Below, piece by piece: positions 35,011 to 47,639 of a stretch of DNA of 64,000 bases. The DNA is from Holacanthus passer (lineage: Eukaryota; Chordata; Actinopteri; Pomacanthidae). Made by a program: the position numbers and the translations under genes. How positions within the stretch are numbered: position 1 is the first letter of the stretch; every line of letters begins with the position of its first letter. The notes under the pieces were generated by a model. It searched no databases, was not told where the DNA came from, and worked only from the letters and a program-made list of their open reading frames with translations. The DNA is taken from contig JAFREQ010000131.1 in the NCBI GenBank assembly GCA_025331565.1, positions 434,001-498,000 on the forward strand. Direction: 5' to 3'.

Positions 35011-38000
35011 ATCCATACCGTGATGGAGGATAGATAAGGAATTTGAATGTGAAGAACTAATATCTCTTACCATCTGAAAAAGACTCATAACTGTTAGTAC
35101 AGTTTTTTTTCTCCTGCAGCATTTAAAGAGGATAACACTAAAGACTGGAGTTTCAAGGTTTTTTTGTGGCCATAACAGTTGTTATAGAAACCAAAATTGG
35201 TGACATGTATCAAAAAGACATGCAGATCATTTGGACGGCCGTGTTGGCCTGTGCCGATGTGTTTTTTGTTAAAGAAGTGGAGAATGAAAACGGGACACAG
35301 CTGTAGAGTGATGCTGAGATTGAAAAGTGGCTCATGGATGTGTCACTCCTGGCTCAGTGTCATATGACAATTCTTTGTGATGCACCCCTGCTTATATACT
35401 GACAAAAGTCAAGTCAGTTTTATTTATATACCCTAAAGTCACCAACCCCAGTTATTGATCCCAGATAGATGTCATGTCACTCGTGTAGCTTATAATGTTA
35501 CAGTGGAAGTTAACCAGTCCTTGAATGCTTCTACTTTTGTGTCTGTCACGTTTACGTCATATGGGATGAATGGTAAAGACAGATAGTTTCTTTATTGATC
35601 CTTTACAGGAAATGACTTAAAGTTTCCCATGTTAACAAGTTTAGTTTGATTTTCAGCCATTTTGTGTCGAAGTCATAATTATGACTAGAATGTTGACGGT
35701 ATGAGCTACTGAGGCTCATTGTAGCTACATATTATGCCTATATGACTAGCATCTTTGTCAGTGACCATCAGTCACATGCCTTGTGGCAAAATGATTTTAA
35801 CACAAGGTCTGCTTACTTGTTTCAGAGCTTTTAACCTTATCTCATGGTCTTCAGCAAACGGTATTGTCTCAGTTGTCAAAAAACAGTTGGTGGTTGAAAG
35901 CTCCGCAAAAAGCTAGGCCCTGAAACTTGAGTTAAGATTCAGATTTTGTCACACTACTGATAAGAAAGAACTTTCAAAGCTCAAACGAGTGACATGCTGT
36001 TTATAATTGGCAAATGCCTGTAAATCAGCAGCGGCATACTCAGAATTGGCAGATGACACGAAAGTGAGAGTGACATACCATCAGCCACTTTTAATGTCAG
36101 CGCTGCTGCAGCTTCAGTGTTCCTTTGAGCAGAGGCCCTGCTCCAGAGGCTTTACGTTTATTGTGTCTTGTGTTTCTGCTGGATGAAGAGGAGCAGCTCA
36201 ACGGGCGGGACTTCATCACTATCAGCTGATTGTCTGTGGGACAAGAATCTCATCTGGTTGGAATATTGGTACAAACAGTGAGAAAGCTGAGATGAACTAC
36301 TGTTCCTTTATTGATAAAACAAAGTTAACAACTGTGTCCTTAACAACCCAATATGAGACGTCAACTACAAGTCCCAGAAGGCATTGCTAAAAGAAACATC
36401 CAATCAGAGAGCTTCAAGTTGTTTTGTTCCTGACTGCAGTGACGAAGCGTTCTGGGTATGATAAAACTCTGATTTCACAGGTGTGGATGGACAGTTGCTG
36501 CTGAGGCTTCTGGGTATTGCAGTATTTCAAGACATTCAAAATGCCCAACTGACAGCACTCAGATTCTTTTTTGTTGCACTTGTCTTCTCTTTCATTTACT
36601 TTTTAGTTAAAACGAGATTATATTGGATACTGTTCCTGCAAAGCAGATTTTTATGTCATCACTGTCTGACAAGCTCCTAGCAGTTGTCAGCAGAGGATTT
36701 AGACTTAGTGATTTCAGTCACAAACTGAAACACTTGTCCGTTTTATTGTACAGTTGCTTTTACATTCTTATAGTTTTAAAGCAATGTTTGCAGAAATGTC
36801 TGTATTTTTAGTAGTTCTGTTCATCTCTTCTATGAGTTATGAATACATTTGACTGAGCTGCCAGCTTCTGATTGCAGCTGCTTTAACGTGAGGATTTGCT
36901 GCTTTTTTCTTTCTTATATCATTGTAAACTGATTGTTTGGGGGGTTTAGGACTGTTTTGGCTTGACAAAAGAAGACATGAATACACCACCTTGGACTTTG
37001 GAAAGTGGCATAGACATTTTCAATACTTTCTGGCATTTTACGGCAAAAACAATCAATTATAACAATTCAGAGATGAATTGATAATGAGAATAATCCTTTG
37101 TTGCAGCCCAAGGCTATTACCCAAACTGTTAAAAAATGTCAAGTTTGAATCATCCATTGTACTGAAAAACTGCACACATTGTAGGCATGTTCACTTCTGG
37201 GTTTTTCTCCGAAATTAACTTATGGGACTGAGAGCCCAAAGTATTTCATTTGAGTTCTGCTAAACATAGACAGTGAGCATGGATGTTCATTCTTGACCTT
37301 TGGGAATAGTGAAAAGTAAAGAAAATCTCAAGGTTAAGGGCCTATGTACTACCTTTTGTGGAGCTTTCAACTACATCTCACACTTCTCAATAAATGGGGC
37401 TGGTATAGTTGTTTTTTGCATGACGTCCATTTAAATATGGTTATTTGGTATATTAGTGTTCAGGTCGTCCGACCAGGAGCCAGTTGACCAAAAGTTCACC
37501 CCACTGGGTGAGGAGGTGCAGACTTTGTCATTTTTCACAATTTCTTTTTGGTTCTGTCATTGCACTTACGTCTTGTGATGACACCTAAGTCAGGTTCATT
37601 GGTGAATGAAGGCTTTGAGATGCAGTGGACAGCTCCAAAAACTACCAAAGATGGTGTGTTTATTGCAAAAATCATAGATATAGCTGAAAGATAATGAAAG
37701 AGTTTGGAGGTGCTTTTAACCAACCTCATACAGCCCTAAACTCTTATCAAAGTCACTGAATTGAAATATTTCCAGTAAAATGTTACTAAGCTAACTGGAA
37801 TGATGGGGGGAAACTACCAAAATAAGATTCAAGACCATAAATGAAACAGTATTTTTTATGTTAAGTTTGTAAATGTCATCTTGGGATCTGGACATTTCCT
37901 TTTAACTTAGAAATCGGATTGCAGTTCGCTTTTTGCACTCGCTGAAAGCATTTAATTTAATTTGATCAGTCATTTTTGTAAATGGTAATATAAATCTAAC

Positions 38001-38390
38001 AGGAGAAGAAATACAGTGTTTCTTGGCAGCCCACCCAAAAACTTTATTTCTACTTTTCCTATTTCTGTTGTGCTGTTCTATAAATTGGACAAATAACGTC
38101 CCAAATCATAAGTTTGCTCTTATTAAATATTACCTTCATTTCTCTTCTTTCTCCTTTCCCACTTTCCTTTTTTCCTTTTTTCCTGCTTCAGTCATACAGA
38201 TTGGAAAAAAGACATTGATAATCATAAGTTCAGCCTGTTTTGCAGATTTCTGAGCTTTGACAACCAGTTGTCAGCTGCTCAAGCAGAACTTAGAAAGTGT
38301 TAAGAGCATTGTTGTGGCCTTTTGCTCAACTACTGGATACATACACACACATTACACACACACCAACTTAACTCCTTTGTACAAAAGGCC
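35011..38390. other. Long 3' UTR or intergenic region
   Basis: About 3.4 kb without a recognisable gene. Small retroelement-tail fragments occur at about 35400-35445 (AAGTCAGTTTTATTTATATA) and 35580-35625 (TTTCTTTATTGATCC). The rest is AT-rich unique sequence. An AATAAA at 38995-39000 could be the distal poly(A) signal of the upstream gene, which would mean a 4-kb 3' UTR; this is not supported further. Confidence 0.4.
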
Positions 38391-38394
38391 AGTG

Positions 38395-38840
38395 TTCACT
38401 TGTTTAGAATATGGCGGTGCCACAAATTTCCAGCAGAGCACTGCTCTGGAGTTGGACACCTGCATCAAATTGACTACACCTTCACTAAAGTGAAGTACCA
38501 CTCCATTCTTTGGAGACATGCTATAGCCTCTGGTTTGTGTCTTTGTGGAAAATGATTTAGTGTCATTTGAATGCATACTTAAATGATAAAAAAAATGAAG
38601 AGATCCAACTGAAGGAAATCTGACCTTTTGTAAAACAGAGTCAATACAAATACGAATACAAATTTGCTTACATTTGATTACTGACCTATAAATAGTGCAG
38701 AATCTTAAATATTTCTTCTTCATTTTATATGTCATAACTTCTTCAAACCTTCAATCCTCAGACTTTCTGATTTTTTTCAAGGTGTACCTGAAAAAATTAG
38801 AGATTTTCAATGTGGTCCCAGACGTTTGGACCCCACTGTA
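38395..38840 (+). mobile_element. Decayed Tc1-like transposon, transposase 3' part and terminal inverted repeat
   Basis: Around 38400-38555 the translation resembles the catalytic part of a Tc1 transposase just before its second catalytic Asp: an IW.C stretch, LHQID, VKYHSIL, then RHAIASGL.L.GK, with frameshifts. At 38811-38838 the sequence GTGGTCCCAGACGTTTGGAC followed by CCCACTG and TA is the complement of a Tc1 terminal repeat of the type CAGTGGGGTCCAAA, next to its TA target. The 5' end is missing, so the copy is dead. Confidence 0.65.
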
Positions 38841-39551
38841 TGTATATGTGTTACACAGAATAGCAATGATACACACACAGACATACATGTCAGTTACATA
38901 TCAGTGCTGTGTATTTACTTGTTTTCCAGTGTATTTCTGGTCTTTTGTTGCTATATAAAGACCAACCTGCCCTGTTGAAAACACCTCTTTTATTAATAAA
39001 GTTTCTTTTTTCGGCCAGCAAACTTTGTGTTGGAAATCATCGCTCTTAACTTAAGTTATTGAGTATTTGGAATATGAAATTGATATTTTTAACATTATTA
39101 AAAACGCACACAGTTTTGTCTTGAGAAACCCAGTTGTAAATATCCAAATATATTTAAATATGCAAAAATAAGCTGTTCAGATGTTTCTACATCAGATTTG
39201 CAGGAATAAGTCACATACAGTATATAACTGGAGGCATACAGTATATTTGAAGCAGTATTTCTTTGCATTGATGCATTATGGGAAATGGTTAGTATTAGTG
39301 TCATATTACAATGCTCTATGCATAAAATCCATTAAATTACTGTTTCTTGTTCTTGTTGGGTCAATACTCTTGTGAATTAATTTCTCAGTGTATCTATTGT
39401 TATGTTTTCGGTCCAATAATGATCAGGCTGAATATCAATGTTTCAATCACCTCTAATCCAGTTAAATTATGACTGAAAGATAAAAACAAAGTAGTTAAAT
39501 AGTCAAATAGTTGAATTTATTATGTGACAACCCAGAGATGATTAAATATTT

Positions 39552-39568
39552 GTTTCCCCCTGGTGGAC
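39552..39568 (-). promoter_or_regulatory. CTCF-like motif, minus strand, near thap1
   Basis: The complement reads CCACCAGGGGGAAA, about 12 of 14 matches to CCASYAGRKGGCRS. It lies about 200 bp upstream of thap1 and points towards the plus-oriented core at 33611. Confidence 0.4.
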
Positions 39569-39607
39569 ACTGTGAGATATTTCAGGATGGTACCGGAAGC
39601 GAGCTCT

Positions 39608-39671
39608 GCCAATCAGATCCGAAAACGTCGGTCACGTGAGCCAACCTTCGCCGCCATCATTGTTAGTGGCA
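39608..39671 (+). promoter_or_regulatory. thap1 proximal promoter: CCAAT, E-box, YY1-like and THAP1-like sites
   Basis: In order: GCCAATCAG (about 39608), GTCACGTGAG E-box (about 39631), CGCCGCCATCATTG, a YY1-like site (about 39649-39662), and TAGTGGCA (39664-39671), which fits the THAP1 site TNNNGGCA. They lie 90-160 bp upstream of the thap1 start codon. THAP1 is known to act on its own promoter and to work with YY1 in mammals; occupancy here is inferred. Confidence 0.45.
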
Positions 39672-39762
39672 GTGAAGCCTGTGTGGAGGGTGAGCAGAGG
39701 CGCCAGCGGAGCTCGGTGGACTGTCAGTCCGGGTCTCAGTGAGTGTCGTCCGGGCAGCAGCC

Positions 39763-42477
39763 ATGGTTCAGACGTGCTCAGCGTACGGCTGTAAGAACCG
39801 CTACCACAAAGACAAAGACATTTCCTTCCACAAGTAAGTTCATTTAAACTGTGTCTGTGTGTGTGAGCCAGTTAGCATTAGCTGTCCAGATGGAAAAGCA
39901 CCGTGATGTACTAAAGAAGAGTAGAGAGAGTTTACCAGCCTGCCTTTACTAATCCGCCTCATTGAAGCTTCATAGCTCCTCATCAACAGTATATGAGTGA
40001 TAGAAGGTGACACAAGACATTTCTTGTGTCGGTAGGTTTTACTGGTAAAATCGGGTCACAGACAATTCACCAAGCTTCATTTTGCTTTGATTAATTCAAA
40101 GTCTTGTGTGAAGTTCTCCTGCCAATCGCACTGTCCCCTTCCTCCAAATGAACGAGTTAACCTACACAATGTTTACGGTAGCCATACCCAAACACTCCAG
40201 TTTAGATGTTATTAAAACTTAACTTAATCACTCTTTCACAGATTTTCATATGCCGAATTTACCCTGACATAACACATGTTCGTAAAAAACACTTGCTAGT
40301 ATATTCTCCGACATGTTTGCCTCGTCCAGGAATACACAAATAATAAACTGCGTTGATTCTGATTGGAGTTCGGTTACAGTCCTCCGCGTATCGGCGCACG
40401 TTGGCCGTCAAGCTAATGTTAGCCTGAAGTCTCCTTGGCTGGAACAGGGTAAACATGTGGAGAGCCTGTAGGTTTGGCCGTGTGAAGTTCAACCAGACTT
40501 AAGTCTACTAACAGCATAAGTTACAGAGCAATCACTGCTCAGTTGAAATCCCTTTTTTAGTTTCATTTCGCAGCCTGCTGATCATTAACCTGTTTGGGTG
40601 AAAGGTTTAAATCCCTGTTAGTGTAGGACTAGATGTTCTCTTGAGTGTTTACCAGGAAATGATTTCTGACAGGGCCAGGCTGTAGCTAATCATTTGACAT
40701 GAAGTTTACTTACTATATTGGCTAAATGATATTCAGATAAGGAACAGATCATGATGAAATAAATCCTACAGAAAGAACAAACCCTAAGATGATTTAATCA
40801 AATTTGCATTTATTTCTTATTTAGTTGTTTAATGATTGATTTCTCCAGGTTTCCTCTGGCACGTCCAGATGTTTGTGGTAAATGGGTGGCGGCGATGAGG
40901 AGGAACAACTTCAAACCGACAAAGTACAGCAACATCTGTTCGCAGCACTTTACCAAAGACTGCTTCAAGAGGGAGTGCAACAACAGAGTGCTGAAGGAGA
41001 ACGCTGTGCCGTCGCTCTTCACCTTCAACCTCAGCATCAAGGTGAAGCAGCTCATTTCCATCCACTGAGTTGTCCACACACATTTGATCCAGACCAACAA
41101 AAAGAGTATGCATAACACTGTGGACTTTTTGTTCAGAAGCTTAATAAGGTTAAACTTAACATAGTTGATATTTAGACATCACTAAATTGAAACAGGTTGC
41201 AAAACATAAACTGTATGTAGAAATTATGTAGAGATATTTAAACCTATTAACTGCCAAGTGTAACTATTGCTTACTGAAATGACAAAAAATAATTCTGACT
41301 CATATGTTCATCTGTCCCCATTCTTTATCCCACCTACTAAGCACTGATTGGTTGATTGTTTTCCAACTGGGGGAGATAGCTGTCAATTCAGCATTAATAA
41401 ATAGGTTTTGTGATGTTTCTGCCAAACCCCCAAAGTTTCTCCCAGCTGATGTTTTGAAACTTTTGCTGTGAAATGTGTTGAGTTACAGAACATAGCTGGA
41501 GGACAGTCTAGGGTTTAGGAGAACTATAGCAAAACAAACTTAAGTGAAATCACAGTGTTAGAAAGTTGGAGTCCTCATCAGCATCTCCAGTCCTGTTGTC
41601 TTCATTTCAAAATAAGCACATGCTCTTATCAAAGACTCTTAACTATTAACTGTAACTGACTAATGGGGATAATTGTAATACTCATCATTGTGAGCTGTAT
41701 GCTAAGGCCCTCTCCCTCTATTTATAAGACCATTACTTGTTTTTTTTTAACCCACTTACATGACCTCAGTCTTTTAATGTGGGCCCTTGTCAACACACTC
41801 AAATGATTGGATTACGTTGCAGGTGCTGCTTTACTGACCTTGGAAAATCCATTTTTTCTCAATGTGCACCTGCAACCTGGAATAACATGCAGCATAATCT
41901 AAAGCTTACTTCATTTGTATCCTCAGGGCAATTTAAATTTTGAATCCCATCTTATTTCACATCCAGCTGTTCTTGTTTTAGTTGATAAATCCGTTGAACA
42001 TTTAAATGTCTTTATTTATACCTAAGGTTTTATTATTTTAAAAAGCAACATCAGAACTCTTGTGTGTTTTCTATCTGACAGTCAGAGTCCCTGGAGGATC
42101 CCTTCCCCTCAGAAATCCACTTCCCTCTCTCTCTGCCTTTGACCTCTGACCTGGCAGTGGAGGAGGATGAGGAGCCCGGGAGGAGCCTGCCTGACACCCG
42201 GGGCGACACAGTGGCCGTCTCCTGCGACCACAACTACACAGCAGAGGACTCTGCTCGGCAGAAGAAGCGCATCGAGCAGCTGGAGGAGCAGTTGGGCAGT
42301 CTGAGGAAGAAGCTGAAGACGACGCAGCAGAAGTGTCGGCGGCAGGAGAGACAGCTAAAGAGGCTGAAGGCGGCATGTGAGACACCCAGGACCGGTCGTG
42401 AGCCACCGGCAGCATTCGGAGAGGGATACGTGATTTTACCAAAACACATCTACAACACACTAAAAGGCATTGAGTAA
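39763..42477 (+). CDS. thap1: THAP domain-containing protein 1
   Basis: Exons 39763-39833, 40849-41041 and 42082-42477 join in phase to give 219 aa (human 213). The THAP zinc finger spans residues 1-81 with the C2CH ligands C5, C10, C54 and H57, conserved P26 and W36, and the AVPSLF box at 76-81. An HCF-1-binding motif DHNY is at 137-140, inside CDHNYT as in human THAP1, and a basic coiled coil follows (about 147-187, KKRIEQLEEQ...RRQERQLKRLK). The tail ends GYVILP.., also shared. THAP1 is a sequence-specific transcription factor; human mutations cause DYT6 dystonia. The middle linker (89-135) is acidic and unlike the proline-rich mammalian linker. Introns are 1015 and 1040 bp with GT-AG ends. 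Confidence 0.96.
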
Positions 42478-42784
42478 CAAGGAGCAGAAAAAGGAGGGAC
42501 CAGTGTGGTCAAAGTGAGCAGCAGATTAAAATGTGCTGCAGGTTCATTCTCGCATCTGTCAGCAGCCAGGCGGACAGTTGAAGAGCTGCTGAGCAAGGCA
42601 GCAGTCCCCCAAGCCGAGAGCTGAAGGACTCTCTTGTGCAGGAACACAAATGCAGCATGTGGAAAACTCCAGTCTGATTTAGTGGATACAACAACTCCTT
42701 ACACATCGGGGCTTGTTGTTTCTTTTTTTCTGTTTGGGCTGCAGTGAAATGACTTTGAGTCAACACTCACTTTAAATTAATAGT

Positions 42785-43100
42785 TCAATATTTTGGGTTT
42801 GGTTTTAATGGAGTTATGTGCTGAAATGATTTCTTGAGAGTGGGTTGCTTTGTCTGCATGGAGTATCGTAACCATTGGAGACACCGCACAGAAATATGGG
42901 GCAAATGAATAAACTGTTCTCCAAGAAACAGTTGCAACATGGAACCCCCAATTAACAAACAAGCTGCTGCCTGTTAATTAGTGAGCTTCAGAGGTGATAG
43001 TTGGTGTACTTTTGAACTTCAGACAGAGCCAGGTTAGCTGCTTCCCTCTGCTTCCAGCCTTTATGCTGAGCTAGGCTAACCACGTCCTGATAAGTCCTCC
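42785..43100 (-). repeat. Teleost interspersed repeat B, copy 2, in thap1 3' region
   Basis: The complement of the phrases in the 29.9-kb copy is seen: CAGAGCCAGGTTAGCTGCTT, CTTCCAGCCTTTATGCTGAG, CTAGGCTAACC, and a start near ATTTTGGG. It is older and less complete. An AATAAA at 42908-42913 lies inside it. Confidence 0.55.
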
Positions 43101-43424
43101 AGCACTGTACTTGACACAGAAAAATGACATTTATATGGATCTTTTCTCTGATGTCATTCTGAGAAAGAAAACAAATTAATGTTGAACTAGTTCTTCAAAG
43201 ATCCTTTTGTGGGATTTGGGGAATGCAATGGGGCTATTAAAAAAAAAAAAAAAACAAGTGTGATGTCTATCCTATTTATGCTGTTTGTTTTTGAAGAGTT
43301 GAGTGTGACAGTGCATTTGTTAAAATTTTCCTTACTTATTTCAGTATTTTTCTTCACATAAACATAATGTAAAAGCATTTCTGTGTGCGCGTGTTCTTGT
43401 TCACTCATTAGGACCCTTTCCAGT

Positions 43425-43720
43425 ATATACACCGACCAGTAGTCCTCATGGGGACCAAAGCTCGGTCCTAACGCAGCAAAATGTAATTTCTGATGACCTA
43501 GTTAAGGTTGGGACTAAGATGTGAATTGAGGTTAGTTTAAGTTTGGGCTTTGGGTACGGCTGTTCACCGTGAATTGGAGGCAATGTAATGTCACAAAAAG
43601 GATAGCTGCGCAAACTTGTGTGTGTTCCATGTATTGCTCACGTTGTAGGGACATAAATCTGTTTACACGGTCATATTGTGAGGATTCGCCTTCCTTAAGA
43701 GGACAAAATGGACTCATTCT
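43425..43720. repeat. Teleost 'GGGGACATAAAT' family interspersed repeat
   Basis: The phrases GTCCTCATGGGGACCAAAG, TTAAGGTTGGGACTAAGATG, AGGGACATAAATCTGTTTAC, ACGGTCATATTGTGAGGATT and CGCCTTCCTTAAGAGGACAA belong to a common fish repeat that is often flanked by GT runs. The 96- and 64-codon ORFs over it are chance. Confidence 0.6.
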
Positions 43721-43903
43721 ACACACTCATTCTATCCAGTGTGTGTGGGGCAGTGAAAAATTACCTATACTCAAAAAAGTGTGCAGATGAAAAAATCCTG
43801 TGCTGTTTGTCATATGACCTGGTATCTTCACTGTTGTGCTGGGTTTCATCAGTAGCATGGGACACACCTGGGCCTGTCACTTCTTTTCATTGCTTTGTTG
43901 AAA

Positions 43904-43909
43904 ATAAAT
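43904..43909 (+). terminator. AATAAA, possible distal thap1 poly(A) signal or LTR signal
   Basis: AATAAA followed by a GT-rich stretch. It lies 1.4 kb after the thap1 stop and just before the gag-like relic, so it may belong either to thap1 or to the left long terminal repeat of that element. Confidence 0.3.
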
Positions 43910-43974
43910 GACTTTGTGATTTAGTATATGCATGTGTCTCCCAGGTTGGCTATTTGTGAATGAAGGGTGTAATC

Positions 43975-45330
43975 AGTGGAACTTGTCAGTACCATGTGTC
44001 CACAGTTTGTGGTAAGATTAGTAGGAAGTTGTAGAAAGTGCTACAGGCAGACACTTTTGATGGGCATAATCTGTTTTAATGATACAATTGTATGTTATTT
44101 TTGTGTTTTGACACTGCAGGTTTTTTGGATTTTGGGGCAGAGGAATGTGTTTTTCCTGTTAGATTGTGGGTGCTCTGGTGACTGTGACATGGGTAAATAC
44201 ATGCTGTCTATTGCACATTTTACTTTTTTGGAGCTTGGAGGTGGTGATTTTTTTAAAAGCTCCATCAGAGGAGTTTTTCAGAGGACTGTAGTCGAGGGCA
44301 GCTGTTGAAAATTGCTCAGCATTTTGGAATGGATGTTGGTGATAAGCATATGAAGGAGAACGTTAAAGCAATTTTGAAAGCTAACTTGTTTGATGATGGA
44401 GTCTGAAACATGGTGGAAGTCATGGTGCATCCTGTCAGGTCTGATCCTGCTGATGCTGGTTTGAATCCTGGCTTAACTTTAAAGCAGCAAAAGGAGCTGC
44501 TTTTGCTTCAGTTAAAGCACAGTAGGCCTCAGCAGCAAGTTGAAAGGCAGAAGGGGCCTGTTGAGTAAATGAAGCACAAGACAGAACTTAAAACCCTCGA
44601 GCTGACCAGACACTTTCTTTGCGCTGTTTGAGTGTGTAGTGGGCAGTAGGAAATAGCCTGATGCTGAGCGTATGCTGTTGCTGCGACGTGTGTTGACGGG
44701 CGAGGTTCAGCAAGCTTACTGTTCCCTCCCGGTGAGTGAAAGTTACTCTTCAGTAAAGGATACTGTGTTGACAAAATACGAGTTGGTACCAGAAGCTTAC
44801 AGGCAAAGATTCAAGACGTGGGAAAAGTCAGGTAAGCAGATGCACATGGAGTTTGCATGGAAGTTAGTAACTCACTCCTATTGGTGGTGTACAGCTGTCC
44901 CGAATGGTGCAGATTAATGGTTTTGGAGCAGTTTAAAAATTCTCTGCCAAGCAATATTGCCTCTAAATAAATGAGTGTAAAAGCAGTGTTGCTGAGGCTG
45001 CTGACAAATATATTTTGAGGCACAATGTTTCTGAGTCCTGTGCCTGTGATGCTGGAGGTCAGGTGCATCCTGGGCAGTGGTCAGGTGACTGGGCCGGCAG
45101 GTGACTAGGTCTGATGACTAGGTGTGTAATTATTGTCAGAAAATGGGCAGTGGAATGTCCTGCTATGCAAGCTAAGAGCAGACATAACGGGGATGTGCAT
45201 GTGAAATCTGTGGCACTGGCTGCGTCCATTCTAACTGGGCCAGGATCTGCTTTGTGTTGCAGCCAGGTAGATGTGAGAGCAGGTAGCCAGGCCAGGCTTT
45301 CAGAATACCTACCATTTGTGTGAGGTGGCT
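43975..45330 (+). pseudogene. Decayed gypsy-type (Ty3-like) retrotransposon gag
   Basis: Fragments in several frames follow the order of the gag protein of fish gypsy-type elements: a short helical 'SRGQLLKIA' segment near 44295, a Gln/Lys/Leu-rich helix near 44475-44540, a capsid-like stretch around 44690-44860 with the hallmark LPVSESYSSVK and YELVPEAYRQRF, and a Cys-rich zinc-knuckle remnant near 45110-45165. Stops and shifts separate them, and I find no protease, RT or integrase after it, so only a gag-containing remnant is left. It is an old, inactive genome copy; no joined version is offered. Confidence 0.7.
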
Positions 45331-46200
45331 TTGTGTGGTTGATAGCAGTTCTGTAAGGCTGCCAGTTAAGATTTTCAGGGATACTGGTTCCTTGGATTCG
45401 TTTGTTTTGGCCTCAGTGCTGCCGTTCTCTCAGAGTGATACTGATGGTTTTGTCTCTGTCCATGGTATGACATGGTATAACTGGCTATAACTGGGAAATA
45501 GTTTGGCTTCTGGTTTTGGCCGGGCTGATGTTCCTCCACCTTTGTGAACAACCTCACCTTCTTTTTCACAACAGCTGGGATGTGTACAGTCATTTCTTGT
45601 GATGTCTACCGCTCCTGGTCTCGGGGGGACCACAGGCAGAGCAGCATCAACACCTGAGTTCATGAGAAAATGAATCGCTGGTATGATGGTAAGTCTGAGC
45701 ATCGCAACATTGCCCCACATGGTAAAACTGTGTTTGCATAGACTATTGTGAAGTCATTACCACACATGAGTGTTGCGGTCAGCCAAGTATTTAGGGTCTG
45801 ACACCTTGTCTACATCCCCATGCTGTTCATGTTTTTGCTAGTCTTCCACTTCCAGCTTTCGCTTCAAGCTCCTAAATTTGCTCCTCCAGGTGCAGGGGTT
45901 GTTGAGTTGAGGACAGTGCAGAGCGTCCTTGTTGGAGAGACCAAGGGGTTAGGAGTGGTGCCAGGTTATGTATTTTGAAGTGTCGTCCTTATCATTTCAT
46001 TGGTTCGTTAGTAGTTTGTTTCCTGCTGGGGGGAAGGGGGGGGGGGAACCCTCTGCTTGGTTCACTCTGCTGCTGCTGTGCTTGTTCTCTCAGTGCTGAA
46101 GACCAAACTAGGAACCTAATCAGCAGCATGGCACACACCTGAGCACGGTCTGCCCCCGTTCACATCAGTGAGCTAAGCTGTGACACTGATAAATATTCAA
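45331..46200. other. Right flank of gag relic, possible LTR remnant
   Basis: No gene is seen. The phrase AGCATGGCACACACCTGAGC (about 46126) resembles AGCATGGGACACACCTGGGC (about 43856) on the left of the gag relic, which might mark two remnants of a long terminal repeat about 2.3 kb apart. A G-rich run (about 46027-46046) lies beside it. Confidence 0.35.
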
Positions 46201-47600
46201 ACTCAAACTGGACTTCCTGGAATGTATTTCATCTCACTAGAACCTCAAATGGCACGCTCCCAACAACTCAGGCTCTGTGTTGGTTGAGGCACCTGCCTCA
46301 CCTGAGCGACAACATGACAGGTTATGTCAGATTTGTTATGGTAATGTTACTGTACTGAGAAGATGCATTTCACAAAGTCAGCAAGTAACAAGTACACGTC
46401 TGTCCTGAGAAGAAGTCCAATGGGTCAACCAACATGAGGAGTTAGATGATGACACAGGTTTAATGTTGCTTTTTGTTTGTCACTGTTTGTATGTATTTGT
46501 ATGGTATTGGTATATTTGGCACACTAACCAAAGAAATGTTCTGTTTTGGATTTTAAGCTTGAATTTGAATTTTGAAAGGAAGAGGTAAAGTTCAGACACT
46601 TTCATGTTTTTTTAAATTTCCTTTCACATTCCAACTTTTAACTCCACTATAACATGACCAGACACTGACAAAGCACCAAAATGACAAAATATTCACATTA
46701 ATATTATTTAAAATCAGCTGATCACATAAACACTCATACTGCTTTTAGACACATCCAGGGATTTTTTATTTTTAAGACCAGCTAAAACCACTCTGGTGGA
46801 GTCTTAGTGAGCAGAGACACTCTCACCTGTACAGGTGGGTGGACTGTAAGATGATGCACACTATGAATAAACATGAAAGGATATGCAAGAGAACACATGT
46901 TAGCTAAGAATATTTTTTTATTATTATCTGACTTATGCTTTAATTATTTAATGATTTCATTTTGATTCAACTACTGTTTCAGTCAGGGAGAAAGGAAAGG
47001 AAAAAGAGCAGTGATGCATTTGGCCAGCAGGTGGCGGTACAGAGCCACATGTCAGAAAGCAGTGTGTCTCAGTATCCTCTCTTGTGGTTTTGATTACTGA
47101 TCACTCAGTGCACCACCAGGTGAGTAGAACGTGTGCGTCATCATTGCTTAATGAAAAGGTCAACATGCAGTACACTTGAACCCATGCAGAGACGCACAGC
47201 TGTGATTCCCACACTTTGAATGACACTTACCTGCATGAAATGTGCTCCTCAAACGATGTTGTATGTTTGGTGTGGTGTAATTTGGTTTTGCTGAATACAA
47301 TGGTGATATTGTAATTGTATTATTTACCGCTGCACAGTGGTCCCCAAGCAGGCTATTTTTAGAGGCCTGAAGGTCAACGTATCCAGGATTTGACAAGAAA
47401 AAGCAAAAATTTGATTTGAATAATTACATATTGTCCTGTTTATATAGACCCAAGGAATGCCATCCAAATAAACAATATTTTTTCTTGACCCAGATCATAC
47501 TCCATAGATGATTAACCCTTTAATGACCCTGTGACACCACCATTTTTAGCTAAATCATCAGGATGTTGTCCTGAAAGTCTTTCTTTTTGCGGCTGTAATG
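46201..47600. other. Intergenic, AT-rich, with a CTCF-like site
   Basis: No coding signal. The one notable item is a CTCF-like core at 47024-47037, listed separately. Confidence 0.45.
47024..47037 (+). promoter_or_regulatory. CTCF-like core motif
   Basis: CCAGCAGGTGGCGG fits CCASYAGRKGGCRS at all 14 positions. It lies in the gene-poor right part of the window, about 4.5 kb after thap1. A weaker match (CCTCTAGGGGACAC) follows at 47611-47624. Confidence 0.6.
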
Positions 47601-47639
47601 AGCACTGCGGCCTCTAGGGGACACTAGCAGGACTTAAGT

